In this document: one piece after another, positions 47,768 through 58,791 of the stretch
Layout of the letters: every line of letters starts with the position of its first letter
Numbering within the stretch: position 1 is the stretch's first letter
Assembly: GCA_038496445.1 (NCBI GenBank)
Contig: JALMLS010000500.1
Location: 18,972 to 82,971 of the forward strand
Length of the DNA: 64,000 nucleotides
Direction of reading: 5' to 3'
From: Trichosphaerium sp. ATCC 40318
Lineage: Eukaryota; Discosea; Flabellinia; Trichosidae
The notes under the pieces: model-generated
What the model was told of the DNA's origin: nothing
What the model saw: only the letters and a program-made list of their open reading frames with translations
The model's database searches: none
Made by a program: the position numbers and the translations under genes

Positions 47768-48523
47768 AATTTGAAAAGTAACAAGATTTATTTACATTTA
47801 CAAGTGAAGAAGTTACTACATTTGTGGTCTTATCTGAATTTGCTTGTACAAACATTCAATACAGACTCGTTTGTGACATCACATTTCCTACCAGCTTGCA
47901 TGCTTACTGAGATACCCTATAAACAAAGAGTTGGTAAAACGTTTTCATTTAAATAAGAAAGGAAGTTTGTAAAAACGCACATGAAAGAGGGACTTCAAGT
48001 ACATCCTGGTGCATGTGTACAACATTCTGTTTTTTACACCGGACTTCATTGGACACCAATAAAGAAATACAGTCTTTGTTCTTTTTCCATCTGATCCAAG
48101 ATCGTAATTGTATGAGAATAAGACATATCTTGGTTCATTTTCAGGAAGCTGTTCAACAAGTGTTTGCCAATCATCTCCTTGTCTTCCCTTTGTTTCAATG
48201 ACAACACGTGAATGATTATCAGTAAGCTTGTATACAATGTAAGGACTTCCCTTTCCCATCTCGAATCTATTGAAGAAGACGGTGAGGAAGAAAAGAAATG
48301 AGGGTGAAGAAAAAAGAAAAAAAGACGCACTTATCAAATGCTGGGATGCAGTCGTCATCTAGTTTTGTTTGGACTTGTAGTACGCTCATGATGTATTGTT
48401 TGTTGTTGTTGTAGAATATGATATGATGTTGGATAACTTCCTCAACAAAGTGGAAGTACATTTCAGTAATTTTTTCGTTGCAAAACAAGGTCATTGACCA
48501 AAAAATATGAAGAAAATCCTACT
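47768..48523 (-). repeat. Inverted duplication unit, copy 1 (cofilin locus)
   Basis: This segment is repeated in opposite orientation at about 61396-62159. Homology starts upstream of the cofilin ATG (shared ATTTTCTTCATATTTTTT on the sense strand), covers the whole gene with its introns, and ends downstream in a shared TGTAAATGTAAATAAATCTT stretch plus a few bases. The copies differ by scattered substitutions and small indels, mostly in introns and flanks. Confidence 0.9.
47830..48389 (-). CDS. ADF/cofilin, copy 1
   Basis: Actin-depolymerising factor/cofilin, which severs and disassembles actin filaments. Exon 1 encodes MSVLQVQTKLDDDCIPAFDK; the GTGCGTC intron (about 75 nt) leads to FKMGKGSPYIVYKLTDNHSR, IETKGRQGDDWQTLVEQLPE, NEPRYVLFSYNYDLGSDGKR, TKTVFLYWCPMKSGVKNRML and MYLKSLFH; a second GTGCG intron precedes GISVSMQAGRKCDVTNESVL and the stop at 47830. 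About 140 residues, the normal ADF-H length. It differs from copy 2 at only two residues that I can see (K/Q in exon 1, Q/E in VE[QE]LPENEP). The upstream flank is shared with copy 2, so both may keep a promoter. Confidence 0.92.
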
Positions 48524-48950
48524 TTTCGCTGAAAACAAGTTTGAAGAATTTCAAAATGAGACATTCAACACGTCCAAAAGAGTCTGATACAAGCTGTAAG
48601 TTTATACCTTCTCAGGTACATAGATCAAGGACACGCCAAACATAGTGGCAGGAACTCTTCGAGTCATCCTAGAAGTTGTTTAAGATCTTAATTATCTCGA
48701 GTAGCAGAATAAAATAAAACCCTTTAACATCGCGTACATTTCAAGGACAAACTGCAAAACCTTACTTGCTCAACGTAGTTTTGGTGACATTGTATGAAAG
48801 TGAGTGTTCGATATGAGGCAATCTGTGAAGTTTCATGTTTAGCCGTTGTTACAGAGATATCTAGGTGAAAGAATGGTTTTTACTATTTTACACGTGTACA
48901 AAGAGGTATTATCTCCTTTTTTTTTTCTTTTTTTTTTGCACTATGTGACA
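48390..48950. other. intergenic: cofilin copy 1 upstream region and RhoGAP gene 3' flank
   Basis: The first about 135 bp belong to the duplicated unit and presumably include the cofilin promoter. The remainder is AT-rich with long T-runs near 48918-48938, a CACGTG at 48891 and short open frames of no recognised family. The RhoGAP/WD40 gene ends at 48951. Confidence 0.45.
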
Positions 48951-51856
48951 TTACTTATTGTCCTCCTTACTTTTAGTCCCTTTTAATGTAAGCATTTGCT
49001 TAACAAGAAGGACACGCTTAAGTTGTTGTAAATCTTTAATATTGCACTCAGCTTTATAGTGCTTATTGTCCATATCACGTTGTGCTGAAAATAGATTATA
49101 CAATTGTTCCTTAAAAGAAAAAATCAGTTAAGCTTGCGAAAAAGCAGATAGAAAAAAGAAAACAAACCTTATTCTTTATCCATTCGGGGGATTCTAAAAG
49201 TAGGTCATTATGATCAAGAACCGACACCATTTTTAAGGTAGCTGCTTCAATAGCAAGGTTAAGTTTAATTAACTTTGTCTTGTAAGCAAGTAACTCAAGC
49301 TCATGTTGCTCTATGAGCATTGCAGCTTCTTGTACTGTCTTTGGAGCATTTGCTTTCTTATCTTTCTTAACTCTTTAATCAAAACGTCAGCATTGCTTAT
49401 AAAATCTACAAATACGTACTCTACAACACCTTCAACAACATCTTGCGGGTCTATAATCAACTTATCAGCATTTCTAGGCAAAGTCTTCGTTCGAGGTGAT
49501 CTCGACTTTCTAGACTTTGTTTTCCGTCCTAAACCCTTACGTTACAACAAGTAATATACTTCTCAAAGCTACATACGTTCTATTTTTGATGATCCAGGCG
49601 CTGCCAGACTAGGTCTAGTAATTGATGGTGTAGATTTAGACAACTTAGAATCCTTTGTGACACTCAACAGCGTCTTTTCTTTTAAAGCAGTAGGTGCACT
49701 AGAGTATTCCTTTGGAATGTGCCATACATGTATTGCACGGTCCCAACCGGTAGTAAAAACGTCCCAAGCATCACTTTAAAGCGAAATAAGCATAAACGAT
49801 ACTAATAAGCATCAAAGCACGTACGCTTCTGGTTTCCAAACCGGAAATATCATTGATATAGCGTCAGTGTGCTTTGTAGGGATATTCGTTATAAATTTAT
49901 AAGTAAAAGGATCCCAAGCGGATATGGTCTTATCCCAAGAGCAAGTCCAAACCCATTTACCTACTAAAGTAGACCAATAAACAGTAGAATTATAATGATG
50001 CCTCAATTCTTTTTTAAAAGCCAGAGAAACCTTGTCATATATCTAAAACAGATATTGTTAGAGCACTGTAATTCATGTAGTAAACTCTTTGAGTGTACCA
50101 TAATGAGGCCATCGTCTTGGCCTACCCAAATATCGTCGTTTACTTCAGAAAAATACGATACTTTTGCACTATCATGTTCAACGCATATCTCGCATGTAGT
50201 ACTATCCCAAACTTCTATTTTCTTTCCTCTGTAACACCATACCTTTCCATCAATATGTGAAGCCCTCAAATACATTGTAGGACCTGCTTCAACAAGCTCG
50301 TTTGTGATTTGTCTTGACTTTAAACGAAAATTAATACAAAAACATCATATAATCATTTTCTACCTCTACATCTACTACAACTAAGCTCTCTCCAAGTACC
50401 CACACAGTTTCTGGTGCTACTTGAACAACAACTGCCGTAAAACATCCAACTTCTATAGATTTTGTGGCAGGTTCTTCGTCACCAGAAAAGTCCTTAAAGG
50501 TAATTAAATAATAAGTTTTTGAGCAGGCTTCTTACTTTGACATCAAAAATTGTTACACTGGTTCCAGCTGCCACCTACAATCACGTCAGCACGATAAACA
50601 AATATATAGGAATTACATACCCAAATACTACCAGAGATAACAATTGGGAGCGAAGCAAGCTGCCTGAAGTGAAATTAATTACAAAAAAAAAACAATAATG
50701 ATTTCATCATACCCAACCTTTGTTTTAAGGCGATACAGTTCTCTGAGTGTCTATAAAAGAATTAAACCACTAAACCGAACTACAATCAAACATACCTTGA
50801 TGTTGCGCACAGCTAATACGCCAATAGAATCAAAAGAATACAAATAGTCATCTACACGTACTACACCAAGAAGTGACTTTCGATGGCTATAAAAAGGTCA
50901 GTAATGTGCAACAAAAATATCCATTTGATGAAACAAATACCTAAATAGTCTATAACGAAAATAACCAGCCTAAAAAAGCAAGAAGAATCAGTAAGATAAT
51001 CTATAAGCTCATTCAGTAAAGAACGTACAGACTTGCAAGTAGTCAATTCTTGTGCCTCAAAAATGCTTGAGTAAGAATCAATAATCCAGCAAACAAACTG
51101 TTCGCTTTTAGACACCTCAGGGCTAACGAAAACGCCACCCATATGCCCAAATATGGTTGATAGGTTTATAATATGCATCATGTTTACACCAGCGTTTAAG
51201 CTTACGTTGTGTAATAAATAGAGGACACTTGTAATTGTAGCACGATTGACTAGAGGTAATTTTTGAAAAAGGTCCAAAAATGTTTTTATACGCTTTTCGG
51301 GCTCTTCTTCTACAAAAAAAGCATGAGAAATCGCTTAGATACGCGTTCATGTACCATGTTCGGTGAAAGTCTGAACAAACGCGTTTTGAAGTTCTGAGGA
51401 GAAAAGTGGAGCTGGGAGTTGCCGAAGGTACTTTTTAAGCGTGCTAGCAAAATCTTCTGTACTGTACGTTGTTTTGGATAGAACGATTTTATCTCCTCGA
51501 CCTTGTAGTGTTACAAACAGCGCTGGATGTACTGAATACCTTTGTCAAATTCTGCTTGTAGCTCAGCCATTACATCAGCTGCTCCTGGCACGCGAAATAT
51601 GCCCTCAGTAGCCAACCCCTTCATTAACAGCGCTGATACGCACTTGTCAATAATTATAGGCACATCAAGGGTAGAAGCCAACTTTTCCTTCTCCCAAGCA
51701 TGTAATACGCCTATTGGTGTACCAAAGGTTGCTACAGGAACCTCGTTTGGTCCTACACCATTTTAGTAAAGGTGATGCTAAATTACCGTTACCTGTACTG
51801 CGACGCTTCTTCTTACTGTCTTTGCGCTTGGACTTCTTGCGGCCGATAATGCTCAT
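48951..51856 (-). CDS. RhoGAP domain protein with C-terminal WD40 repeats and coiled coil
   Basis: The ATG at 51856 gives MSIIGRKKSKRKDSKKKRRS, a basic N-terminus. The RhoGAP domain follows: FGTPIGVLHAWEKEKLASTL (51680-51735), VPIIIDKCVSALLMKGLATE, GIFRVPGAADVMAELQAEFD (arginine finger in GIFRVPG), then DLFQKLPLVNRATITSVLYL, LLHNVSLNAG and NLSTIFGHMGGVFVSPE near 51120-51280. Downstream exons contain WD40-like blades: WCYRGKKIEVWDSTTCEIC, DDIWVGQDDGLIMVHS, WTCSWDKTISAWDPFTYKFI and VFTTGWDRAIHVWHIPKEYS. The C-terminus is helical (LIEQHELELLAYKTKLIKLN, LQQLKRVLLVKQMLTLKG) with stop at 48951. It would inactivate Rho/Rac-type GTPases. The FLWLL/KN boundaries between blades are uncertain. Divergent from Ran with 95 bp between starts. 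Confidence 0.78.
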
Positions 51857-51951
51857 GTAAAACGCAGTATTTAGGCAGTGATCACTGTAAAATCCTGTTT
51901 TTAAATATTAGGCTGTCAAATCCGAGACAGCAAAAGCAAGTCAATAAAACG

Positions 51952-53031
51952 ATGCAAGGTTGTCCTACGTGGAAGCTAGTCCTAGTTGGTGATGGTGGTG
52001 TTGGTAAGAGTGCTATCTAATAGCAGTATTTGATTTTTTTGACGTCTGTAAGGTAAAACCACTTTTGTAAAGCGCCACCGGACTGGCGAGTTCGAAAAAG
52101 AGTATAAACCAACAATGGGAGTAGAGGTTGGTTTTTTCAAAAAATTAGCAGTTAAAACTGACTGCGAGCGCTAGGTTCACCCTTTAAAGTTCACCACAAA
52201 CTACGGTGACATTTGTTTTAATGTCTGGGACACGGCAAGTCTTATTTTTTTATCATTTCGCTTAAAACTTACACTTACGTAGGCAGGGCAAGGTATCTAC
52301 AACTTCTTTTTGTTTTTTTTATTAAAATCGCGTTAATTGTTTCAAACAGAAAAACTTGGCGGCCTCCGCGATGGTTACTACATTGGAGGTACTGCACATG
52401 CATAATTAACGCAAAAAACTTATCAGTAATCAAGGCCAATGCGCTATTCTAATGTTTGACGTTACTTCCCGTATGACGTACAAACATGTACCAAATTGGC
52501 ATAAGGATGTAGCTCGTATTTGCCATGGGGCACCAATCGTAGTTTGCGGCAATAAGGTTGACGTAAAGATTGAACAAAGAAAGGTCAAGGGAAAACACAT
52601 CTCCTACCACAAGAAAAAGAAATTGGAGTATTTCGACATCTCTGCGCGTAGTAATTACAACTTCGAGAAAGTACGTTGTAAACAAAACCCCGCGTAATTA
52701 TTTTAAGCTCTTCACATTGTAACTATTTATTGCAATAGCCTTTCCTTGTATTAGCACGTAAGCTTGTTGAGAGAGAGAACTTGGAATTTGCTGAGGTAGA
52801 AGCACTTGAGGTATGTAGCACAGCAACTATTTAAGGCGCAAAAAATGTCTGTCAATTTTGTTTTGAAAATACTATTTTGGGTTTTTCGGGCTTATACTAA
52901 CTCCCTCACAGCCACCAGAGATTCCTGTAGACCACGCTAAGATGAGCCGCTATGAGCGAGAATTAGAGAGTGGTACTCTGACCAATGCCAAAAAAGTGCC
53001 TCTTCCCGATGAGTCAGGATCAAATATTTAA
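51952..53031 (+). CDS. RAN: Ran small GTPase
   Basis: Ran drives nucleocytoplasmic transport and spindle assembly. The ATG at 51952 gives [19 protein letters not shown], whose P-loop lysine is split by an intron, then [20 protein letters not shown], switch [53 protein letters not shown] (NKxD), the basic patch RKVKGKH, and [20 protein letters not shown], where the usual SAK reads SAR. The C-terminus is [20 protein letters not shown] then SGSNI and stop at 53029-53031; it lacks the acidic DEDDDL tail of typical Ran. Seven or so exons; donor GTACG at 52671. About 215 residues. Confidence 0.95.
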
Positions 53032-53225
53032 ATGGTTCAAAAAGCTTTTTATTAATAAAGCGCGCACTGTACTCTTTTTTTCTTTACTGGAGGTTAATTA
53101 TGAGTCATAACTAATTTAGCACGTAATCAGCTTTTTTTTACATACATTGATGACGTTGCAACCAAAAAAAAAAAAAAAAAGCATTGGACAATGAAGCTTA
53201 TTGGTATATTATTACGTTTTGTACT

Positions 53226-56200
53226 TTACAACTCGATACCCAATTCATCTAAGCCTAATTCATCCAATTTCATGTCATCTCCTTTGGCTCTATACAAATC
53301 CAAGCATGTAGAAAATACTTCTTCAGCAATCGGTTTATCCAAGCCAAGTTTCTTTAACGTCCGTTTTCTTTCATTTACAGGATCTTTACGTTTATCAAAA
53401 TCAAAGAAATGAGGGTAAAATGAATCTTTTGTGTTTTGATCAAATCCCTCAACTAATGTCTTCTCTTTACAATTCGTATTGTCTCTTACCAAAATATCAA
53501 TATCATCATCATTTTCCTAAAGTAAAACAGTCAGAAATAATGTCTCAATCGGCTTGTGAGTTGAAAAAGAAAGAAAGAAAAAAAACGGAAAAAAAAAAGT
53601 TTTTCTCTACTGTCTACGTACATCGTCTTTTATCTTTAGCCTACTAACCAAAGAGTAGAGTTCTGGACCTGCAAGAGATTGAGATATCGATATTCTTCCC
53701 AAAACATTTGGTATTGAGTAATAATCAGTTATCTGAAGTGGAACTTCATCCTCGTCTGATTTTTCTTTTTGTTGTTCTTCCAGATTAGCATTTTCCTGAT
53801 TTTCATCCTTAATCTTATCCTGCTCATCTGCGAGCGTTGACATCTTGTTTCCATCCTTGTCGGAATCTCTCAACGTCTCTCCATTAACATCATTTTTTTT
53901 ACGATTATTTTCAACATCATTTCTTTCACTCTTTGAAGCAGAGCCTTCTGTCCGATTATCATCTTTTCTATGAGTATAAGATCTTTTGTAATTATAATGA
54001 TTACTGAATTTCCTATCATTCCTATTACTTGCATATCTACCACGAGAAGGCGTTCTACTATTAGGTCGATCATCTCTAACATTAGTAGCACGTTCAGGTA
54101 ACCGCTGTCTACTAGGTTCTCTTCTTGAGTCTCTTATATCTCTAGGATGATCTCTGCCAGGTAATCTATTGATATCATCATAGTCACTAGCACTTCTCCG
54201 CCTTATATCACGGACATCACGACCACGATGATCATCACGTAATCTTTCATTGCGCATGTCATCACGGCGTATATCTCTACCTATAGACGCTGGTGGTTCT
54301 CTATGATCTCTTATAGGTTCCCTAGGAGGTTCTCTAAATACTCTATGATCTCTTGGATCTCTTGGATATGCATGAGTTCGCGGCCTATCTCTAAAATCTT
54401 GTCGTTCTCTTTCAGGTGGTGGACGATCAAAACCATGATAATTGTATCCTCCCACTGCACGTTCTTGATATCTAGGAAACTGAGGCGGAGGTGGTCTGTA
54501 AAAGGTATCTGTATGTACGTTAACAATGTATTTTAAACACGGCAATATCGAGGAACGAGGTTGTTAACAACAACCAAAAAACAACTAAAGCTTTGGTTTT
54601 TTCCAACTTTTTTTTAAATCGTACTTCTGCCCTGAATGGGTCCTCCTCTGATTGGTGGATTATCTATTATTGATAAGCTACTGCTTAATAGCTGTGTATT
54701 AAACATACTGTCATATCCTGGACCTCTTGGTTGGTGAGGTGGGGGCGCCCTATCATCATAGAATGTATCAGCTTTAAATCGCTTATTGCTTCCTTCAAAG
54801 CGACTAGTCCTCCCTATGAAATACAATTATTATTAAATCTTTCCGCACATCAAACATTCACATACCTGGCGACATTCGTCGTTTCCTGGGCATAGTTTCA
54901 GGAGGTGGATAAAACCCAAGTTTAGATTCAAAATCTCGCCTTAAGCTAGTGAGCAAATAAATTATTTTGAGGATTTGTTTTTTCAATGTACCCTCGTCCA
55001 GAACCATAACTGTGTCTTCTTGGTGATACAGGCCGTGGAACGTGGTGTATAGGCTGTCTAGGACGTGCAGGTGAGACAACTGGAGGTCTTAGAGGTCTAC
55101 GGTCTCTTATCGAGGAGCCATGATCTCTCGGACCAGAAGTGCGCCTTGGTGATATTGGAGGCCTACGGTCATTGTGTCTTGGTTTTGGTGCACCCCGTGG
55201 CTCAACAGGAAATCCCCATTGTGACTTTTTTGTTATTGTATTATAGTAGTAAGGTTTGCCAGTTTCTGTACTATGGCGTAACTGCCATCCATGTGGTAGA
55301 GTACGAGCATCTTTCTCCGAATGCGCCATGTGATTGCGTGTATCTTTTGAAACATCAGGACCTGGACGTCTACGTAAGCATATATACATCATAATGTGTT
55401 ACTTTTGGTTGCGAATCCTGACATTGCGCGCATAGAGTAAATTGTACATGAGAAATCCAGCACAATTTTTTGAAAGCCAATTTTTTTTTTACGGCTGAGG
55501 AACTGTTTTTCCACAGGAGGTTTTTTATGAACGTTTGTGTGGTTATTTTTAAATATTAAGTATTTTTAAAGGCAAGTCATTTGTCCCAACACACCCAAAT
55601 CCCCTTCCAAGTTTGTAATTACTTGTCCAGAGAATTGATACTGTCTGTGACGAGAATTCTATCATCAACAAAACCTAAAAGTACTAACCTTCTTTGTTTC
55701 CACCACGAACCATTGCGTCTCTACCTCCATCTCTGTCCTTTTCCTTACGAAGATTATCTCTGTTATCCACAATCCTTGCAGGTCTTTGATCATGTACTCT
55801 TCTATCTCTGTCCGAATCGCGCTTGTAATGAGGCGAAGCAGCCTGTGGGTTGCCACCACTTATTCTGCGTGGTTTTACATCTCGAGCTGGTAAATGAGAG
55901 GATGAAGCAGGAAGCGGATGAGAACGTCGGTCAGAATCAACATGAGGACGTCGGTAGTTGTTTGTATTGAAAGGGCGTCGATCTCTAACATCACTTGCGT
56001 TGTGTCTTACACGGTCTTTGTCACTGTTGTACCGCGGCCTATCGTCCCTTCTCTTATAATCTCCTCCATTGCGCAGGTGTGGGTGGTGATTTAAAGGTGC
56101 TACTGGCCTAGTATTACCACGACCTGTCATTGTTAACAGGACAATTCCAAAGATCGCAAAAAAGGCAGAGATACGTACTGTTAGGGTTACGATAGCCAGC

Positions 56201-56546
56201 ACGGTGGCCATTATCAAGGGGGCCAGGGTTATTGTGGGTTGGTCTATCCATTGTTAATAGCCGAAAAGGCCAATGTTCATTTTGGTTATGCGTAAACTGT
56301 ACCTCTGTGCCATTTTCTTTTTGAGCACTATGCGGTGGTTACAATTCGCAGCGCCCTTTTCACAAGGTTCTCCTTTAAAGAAGCTTAAGCAGTCAACCCC
56401 TTCGTGGTAAAACGAACAAGTGTTATCAGCGAGACGTGCGCACTTGCTACCTCTATGGCAGCGTTTAATCTCAATGTGCTCTGACAAAGTGTTAATTTCT
56501 ATTGAAGAAAAGTGGCGTGACGCGTGTGAGTTGTGATAATACCCAT
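53226..56546 (-). CDS. CCCH zinc-finger / WW domain / RD-rich protein, putative RNA processing
   Basis: The cysteine-rich N-terminus is EIKRCHRGSKCARLADNTCS then FYHEGVDCLSFFKGEPCEKG and ANCNH, consistent with two CCCH-type fingers. Its frame has no ATG; ATGG at 56543-56546 followed by a GTATTATCAC...CAATAG intron gives M-EINTLSEHIEIK in frame. R/D/H-rich sequence follows (RRDDRPRYNSDKDR, VRDRRPFNTNNY), then a WW domain ARTLPHGWQLRHSTETGKPY ... KKSQWGFP at 55200-55320, more proline/arginine-rich sequence (RRTSGPRDHGSSIRDRRPLR), and a long RDxR region (54000-54480). The C-terminus is folded-looking: DYYSIPNVLGRISISQSLAG, RKRTLKKLGLDKPIAEEVFS, stop at 53226. RD/RS-rich tails with WW and CCCH modules suggest a splicing or mRNA 3'-end factor; I cannot name an orthologue. 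It may comprise more than one transcript. Confidence 0.65.
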
Positions 56547-56897
56547 TGAATAGTGATAAAAAATTACAAACAATTGGCTAACGATTTTACATTGCCGGCG
56601 ATAAATATCCAAACAACGCGTTTTTTAGCGCTACTACTACGTACTAACACCTATGCGGTACGGGGCAGCGATTTTTGAGCCAGTTGTGGTTGTTCGGTTG
56701 GTACGAGAATGCTCGAGCATACAAACCGTGTGGGGCTTGTTGCTTGCGCGTTCAGAAGCCAGAAGGCTTAATATATGCCTTAATTACACCAAAGCACTAA
56801 ACTGTTTTTTTCACCGCATTGCAACGCACAGTGGAATTGCCGTCAAAGTTGCCTATCAAAAACCTCAAACCCTTGACTCAATATTGTACTGCAGCTC
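56547..56897. promoter_or_regulatory. divergent intergenic region, CCCH/WW gene and MO25
   Basis: About 350 bp between the two start codons. It should contain both promoters. It has one open frame on the plus strand (from 56653) without recognisable similarity, probably fortuitous. No clear TATA element or repeat seen. Confidence 0.4.
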
Positions 56898-58518
56898 ATG
56901 TTTTTCAAGAAGAAAATAAAGCCGGCAGAGTTGGTGAAAGGATTGAAAGATAATTTGAGCATTGTGGCGAGGGAGAAAAACCAAAAGTCTAAAATCGACA
57001 AGGTGAGGCTCACAGTTTGAATTAATTGCTTTCCGCCTCGACGCCGATTAATAACGGCTGTCTGCATTTATTTTTGGTCACTTTATGGTTATCCTCAACG
57101 ATCAGGCCAGTAAAACTATACTTCTTTTAAAATACACGCAAATTAGCGCTTTTCAACACTCAAACTAAATCATACACAGGCAAGAGAAGAAAGCTCTAAA
57201 AACCTTGATGCTATGAAACAAGTGCTATACGGTACAGCGGAGCACGCAGCGAACCCCGACCTCGTGTCTCCTCTTGCCAATGAAGTTTATGTTACAAATC
57301 TCATCCCTCTCTTAATCACCAACCTCCACAGGATCGAATTTGAGGTCAGGACGCTCTTTTTTTTTCAATTTGTGATTTTTTTTTCGTATTGACACTCTCA
57401 GGCCAAAAAAGACGCTGCGTTAGTTTTCAATAGCTTACTACGCAGACAAGTGGGTGTACGATCGCCTACCGTGGAATACATTACACGTCACCCCGAAGTG
57501 CTAGACCATCTTGTAGCGGGGTACATTAGCCGCATTAGTGCTCTTAGTTTTTATTAATTGGATTCAGTTGTGAGAACCTTGAAATTGCCTTAAACTGTGG
57601 TAATATGTTGCGTGAGTGTGTTAGGCACGAACCTCTCGCTAATATCATCTTGTCTGGCGAAAATTTTTACAAGTTTTTCAAATTTGTTGAAATGCCAAAT
57701 TTTGATGTTGCTTCTGATGGTTTCGCTACGTTCAAGGTATATAGTGCTAGTAATATAATGTAAAAATTAATGATTATTTTTTTAGGACCTTCTCACAAAG
57801 CATAAACAATTGTGCGCCGAGTTTTTGGAGAAGAATTACACACGTGTACGCTTTTTTTTTTTTTTTTTTCCGTTCAACTCCTGTTTTGGGTTATTTTTTG
57901 ACACTCCTTAAAGGTATTCACGGAGTATACTACACTTCTGCACTCTGATAATTACGTTACTAAACGACAATCGTTGAAGGTATTTTTATCATCATTTGTT
58001 AAAAAAACGTGTTTGTAACCGGGATTATAGCTACTTGGTGAATTGCTTCTGGATCGTGCTAATTTCAACGTGATGACAAAGTACATTAGTCAACAAGCTA
58101 ATCTCAAGTTAATGATGAATTTACTCCGAGATAAGAGTCGTAGCATTCAATTCGAGGTGAGGAAACATTATCTCTTAAAGGTGTCAATCTTCTAAATTTT
58201 TGTAAAGGCGTTCCATGTTTTCAAAGTATTCGTAGCGAATCCTAACAAACCACAACCTATCCTCGAGATCCTAGTAAGAAACAAGGCCAAGTTGATAAAA
58301 TTCTTGACAAATTTCCACAAGGATAGAGGTAAGTCATTTTTATTATTATTTTGTGTTAAAAAATCAACTTTCCGAAAAAATAATCAGAAAGAAAATTCTA
58401 TTAAAAGCCATTTGCATTTGGTTCCCTACCTCGTTATTTAATACTTTTTGTAGTGCTAGATGATGAACAATTTGCAGATGAGAAGGCGTTCCTATTGAAG
58501 CAAATTGAGCAACTTTAG
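56898..58518 (+). CDS. CAB39: MO25 / CAB39 scaffold protein
   Basis: MO25 is a helical-repeat scaffold that activates STE20/LKB1-type kinases. The ATG at 56898 gives [20 protein letters not shown], the family's typical start. Further blocks: [96 protein letters not shown] then [69 protein letters not shown] then [18 protein letters not shown], and [19 protein letters not shown] before the stop at 58516-58518. Length (about 335 residues) fits the family. Eight or more introns, one starting with an unusually long T-run (57848-57870). Confidence 0.94.
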
Positions 58519-58791
58519 CTTGATGTAAATTATTTTCATGCGCCGGATCATCGTACTTGTAATACTGCCATTTGTACAAAAAAATCACCAAAAAACTTGT
58601 TTTCAACGAATAAATTCAGAACAAACAACTTATATGGGTTCTCTGTCTTGTATTTGCTTTGATTTGGGTGTTGAGATGTGCATTATTACACGTGCTGCTT
58701 ATGTAGTTAAGCTCGTGATTTTTATTAGACGATTTCGTAGTCCCCTAGGAACAACCCTACAAACTCCCTCCCTATTTAATATTTGGCTTGC

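Noticed and set aside
53163-53180. Long homopolymeric A run and other A/T runs as possible mobile-element tails
   Set aside because: Similar T/A runs occur in many introns and spacers here (e.g. 48918-48938, 57850-57870) without flanking duplications or reverse-transcriptase remnants, so they look like ordinary AT-rich sequence.
54000-54480. Short direct repeats of TCTCTTGGATCTC type as a CRISPR or satellite array
   Set aside because: They are in frame with an RD/RS-rich protein segment and reflect dipeptide codon repetition; there are no regular spacers and the DNA is eukaryotic.
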